From positions 1 through 7,750 of the forward strand of contig CANKCT010000036.1 of the NCBI GenBank assembly GCA_947480465.1: 7,750 bases of DNA, read 5' to 3'. Each line of letters opens with the position of its first letter. The first letter of the stretch is position 1. Positions 7,067 through 7,750 of the stretch are shown here, piece by piece. This DNA is from Actinomycetota bacterium. Its GTDB lineage: Bacteria; Actinomycetota; Actinomycetes; Nanopelagicales; Nanopelagicaceae. Made by a program: the position numbers and the translations under genes. The notes under the pieces were generated by a model. The model was given only the letters and a program-made list of their open reading frames with translations. It did not search any database and was not told the origin of the DNA.

Positions 7067-7750
7067 ATGTTAAGAACCCACGATGCAGGAACGTTACGTA
7101 AATCCGATGTCGGAAAAACAGTCACGTTAGCAGGCTGGGTCTCACGTCGACGTGACCATGGCGGCGTCGCATTTATTGATTTGCGCGATGCATCAGGTTC
7201 GGTGCAAGTTGTGATTCGCGACGAAAAACTTGCCGGTCAGTTACGAGCCGAATGGTGTTTGCAAATTACCGGTGAGGTAATGGCTCGTCCCGATGGAAAT
7301 CAAAACAACAATATCCCAACAGGTGATATTGAAATTATGGGCGATGATGTAAAAACATTGAGTGAGTCTGCACCTCTTCCTTTCCCGATAGATAGTGGCA
7401 ATGACGCGGACATCAATGAAGAAGTTCGATTAAAGTATCGTTATTTGGATTTACGTCGTGAAAAACCAGCTGCAAATCTCAGACTCCGCTCAAAAGTCAC
7501 ATCAACAATACGTCGAGTGATGGAGGACGAATCTTTTCTTGAGATAGAAACTCCATATTTAACTCGCTCAACGCCAGAGGGGGCACGCGATTTCTTAGTC
7601 CCGGTTCGCTTACAACCAGGCAGTTGGTATGCACTTCCTCAGTCACCGCAATTATTCAAGCAGTTGTTAATGGTTGCGGGTATGGAAAAGTATTACCAAA
7701 TTGCACGCTGTTTCCGCGATGAAGATTTCCGTGCAGATCGCCAGCCTGAA
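7067..7750 (+). CDS. aspS: Aspartyl-tRNA synthetase, N-terminal part (3' end outside window)
   Basis: Class II synthetase charging tRNA-Asp; the first 228 codons are present of the roughly 590 typical of bacterial AspRS. The product starts [11 protein letters not shown]. An OB-fold anticodon-binding domain spans about 1-105 ([20 protein letters not shown] at 22-41). The catalytic core opens with RYLDLRR, a motif 1 region ([20 protein letters not shown]), the aspartate-site sequence [14 protein letters not shown] and motif 2 ([16 protein letters not shown], ending at the window edge with Arg217 in FRDE). His31 in RRRDHGG is the residue associated with non-discriminating AspRS, which also charges tRNA-Asn for later amidation by GatCAB; E. 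coli has Leu there. That reading is inference. ATG 7067 is preceded at 10 bases by a weak CGGAAA site and lies 20 bases after the hisS stop, so it is probably cotranscribed with hisS. Confidence 0.96.
   Translation, partial: MLRTHDAGTLRKSDVGKTVTLAGWVSRRRDHGGVAFIDLRDASGSVQVVIRDEKLAGQLRAEWCLQITGEVMARPDGNQNNNIPTGDIEIMGDDVKTLSESAPLPFPIDSGNDADINEEVRLKYRYLDLRREKPAANLRLRSKVTSTIRRVMEDESFLEIETPYLTRSTPEGARDFLVPVRLQPGSWYALPQSPQLFKQLLMVAGMEKYYQIARCFRDEDFRADRQPE

Overview
The window is housekeeping DNA from an actinobacterium. The proteins are of actinobacterial type: the SecD/SecF pair, one long bifunctional Rel enzyme, a DUF349 protein with the conserved actinobacterial N-terminal domain, and AspRS beginning [10 protein letters not shown]. 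The DNA, however, is AT-leaning in wobble positions and spacers are tiny. Streamlined free-living aquatic Actinobacteria, such as the freshwater acI/Nanopelagicales group, fit best. That placement is inference from protein style, base composition and compactness; no marker RNA gene is present.

Layout. Bases 1-3652 (+) hold the 3' end of secD, all of secF, and relA/rel, with gaps of 3 and 9 bases, so they look like one transcript. A DUF349 coiled-coil gene (3654-4952, -) runs tail to tail into relA with a single base between the two stop codons. A 181-base divergent intergenic region (4953-5133) is the only substantial non-coding DNA. It contains a clear 28-base imperfect inverted repeat (5009-5036) and overlapping candidate promoter elements. 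Bases 5134-7750 (+) hold a metallo-beta-lactamase-fold hydrolase gene, hisS (sharing one base, TAATG) and the first 228 codons of aspS, which runs off the end.

How the genes relate. SecD and SecF form the proton-driven accessory part of the Sec export channel. Rel makes and degrades (p)ppGpp in response to uncharged tRNA on the ribosome. HisRS and AspRS charge the tRNAs whose depletion Rel senses. The metallo-hydrolase is a glyoxalase-II-like enzyme of unknown substrate that commonly precedes hisS in Actinobacteria. The DUF349 protein has no established biochemical role. The order secD-secF-relA-...-hisS is conserved in Actinobacteria, but from memory apt normally lies between secF and relA, and a ppiB-type peptidyl-prolyl isomerase lies just after relA; both are absent here.

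No tRNA, rRNA, CRISPR array, insertion sequence, phage gene or convincing intrinsic terminator was seen. I found no evidence for an undescribed multi-gene system. The points most worth checking are the intergenic inverted repeat with its promoters, the one-base convergent junction between relA and the DUF349 gene, and the missing apt and ppiB.
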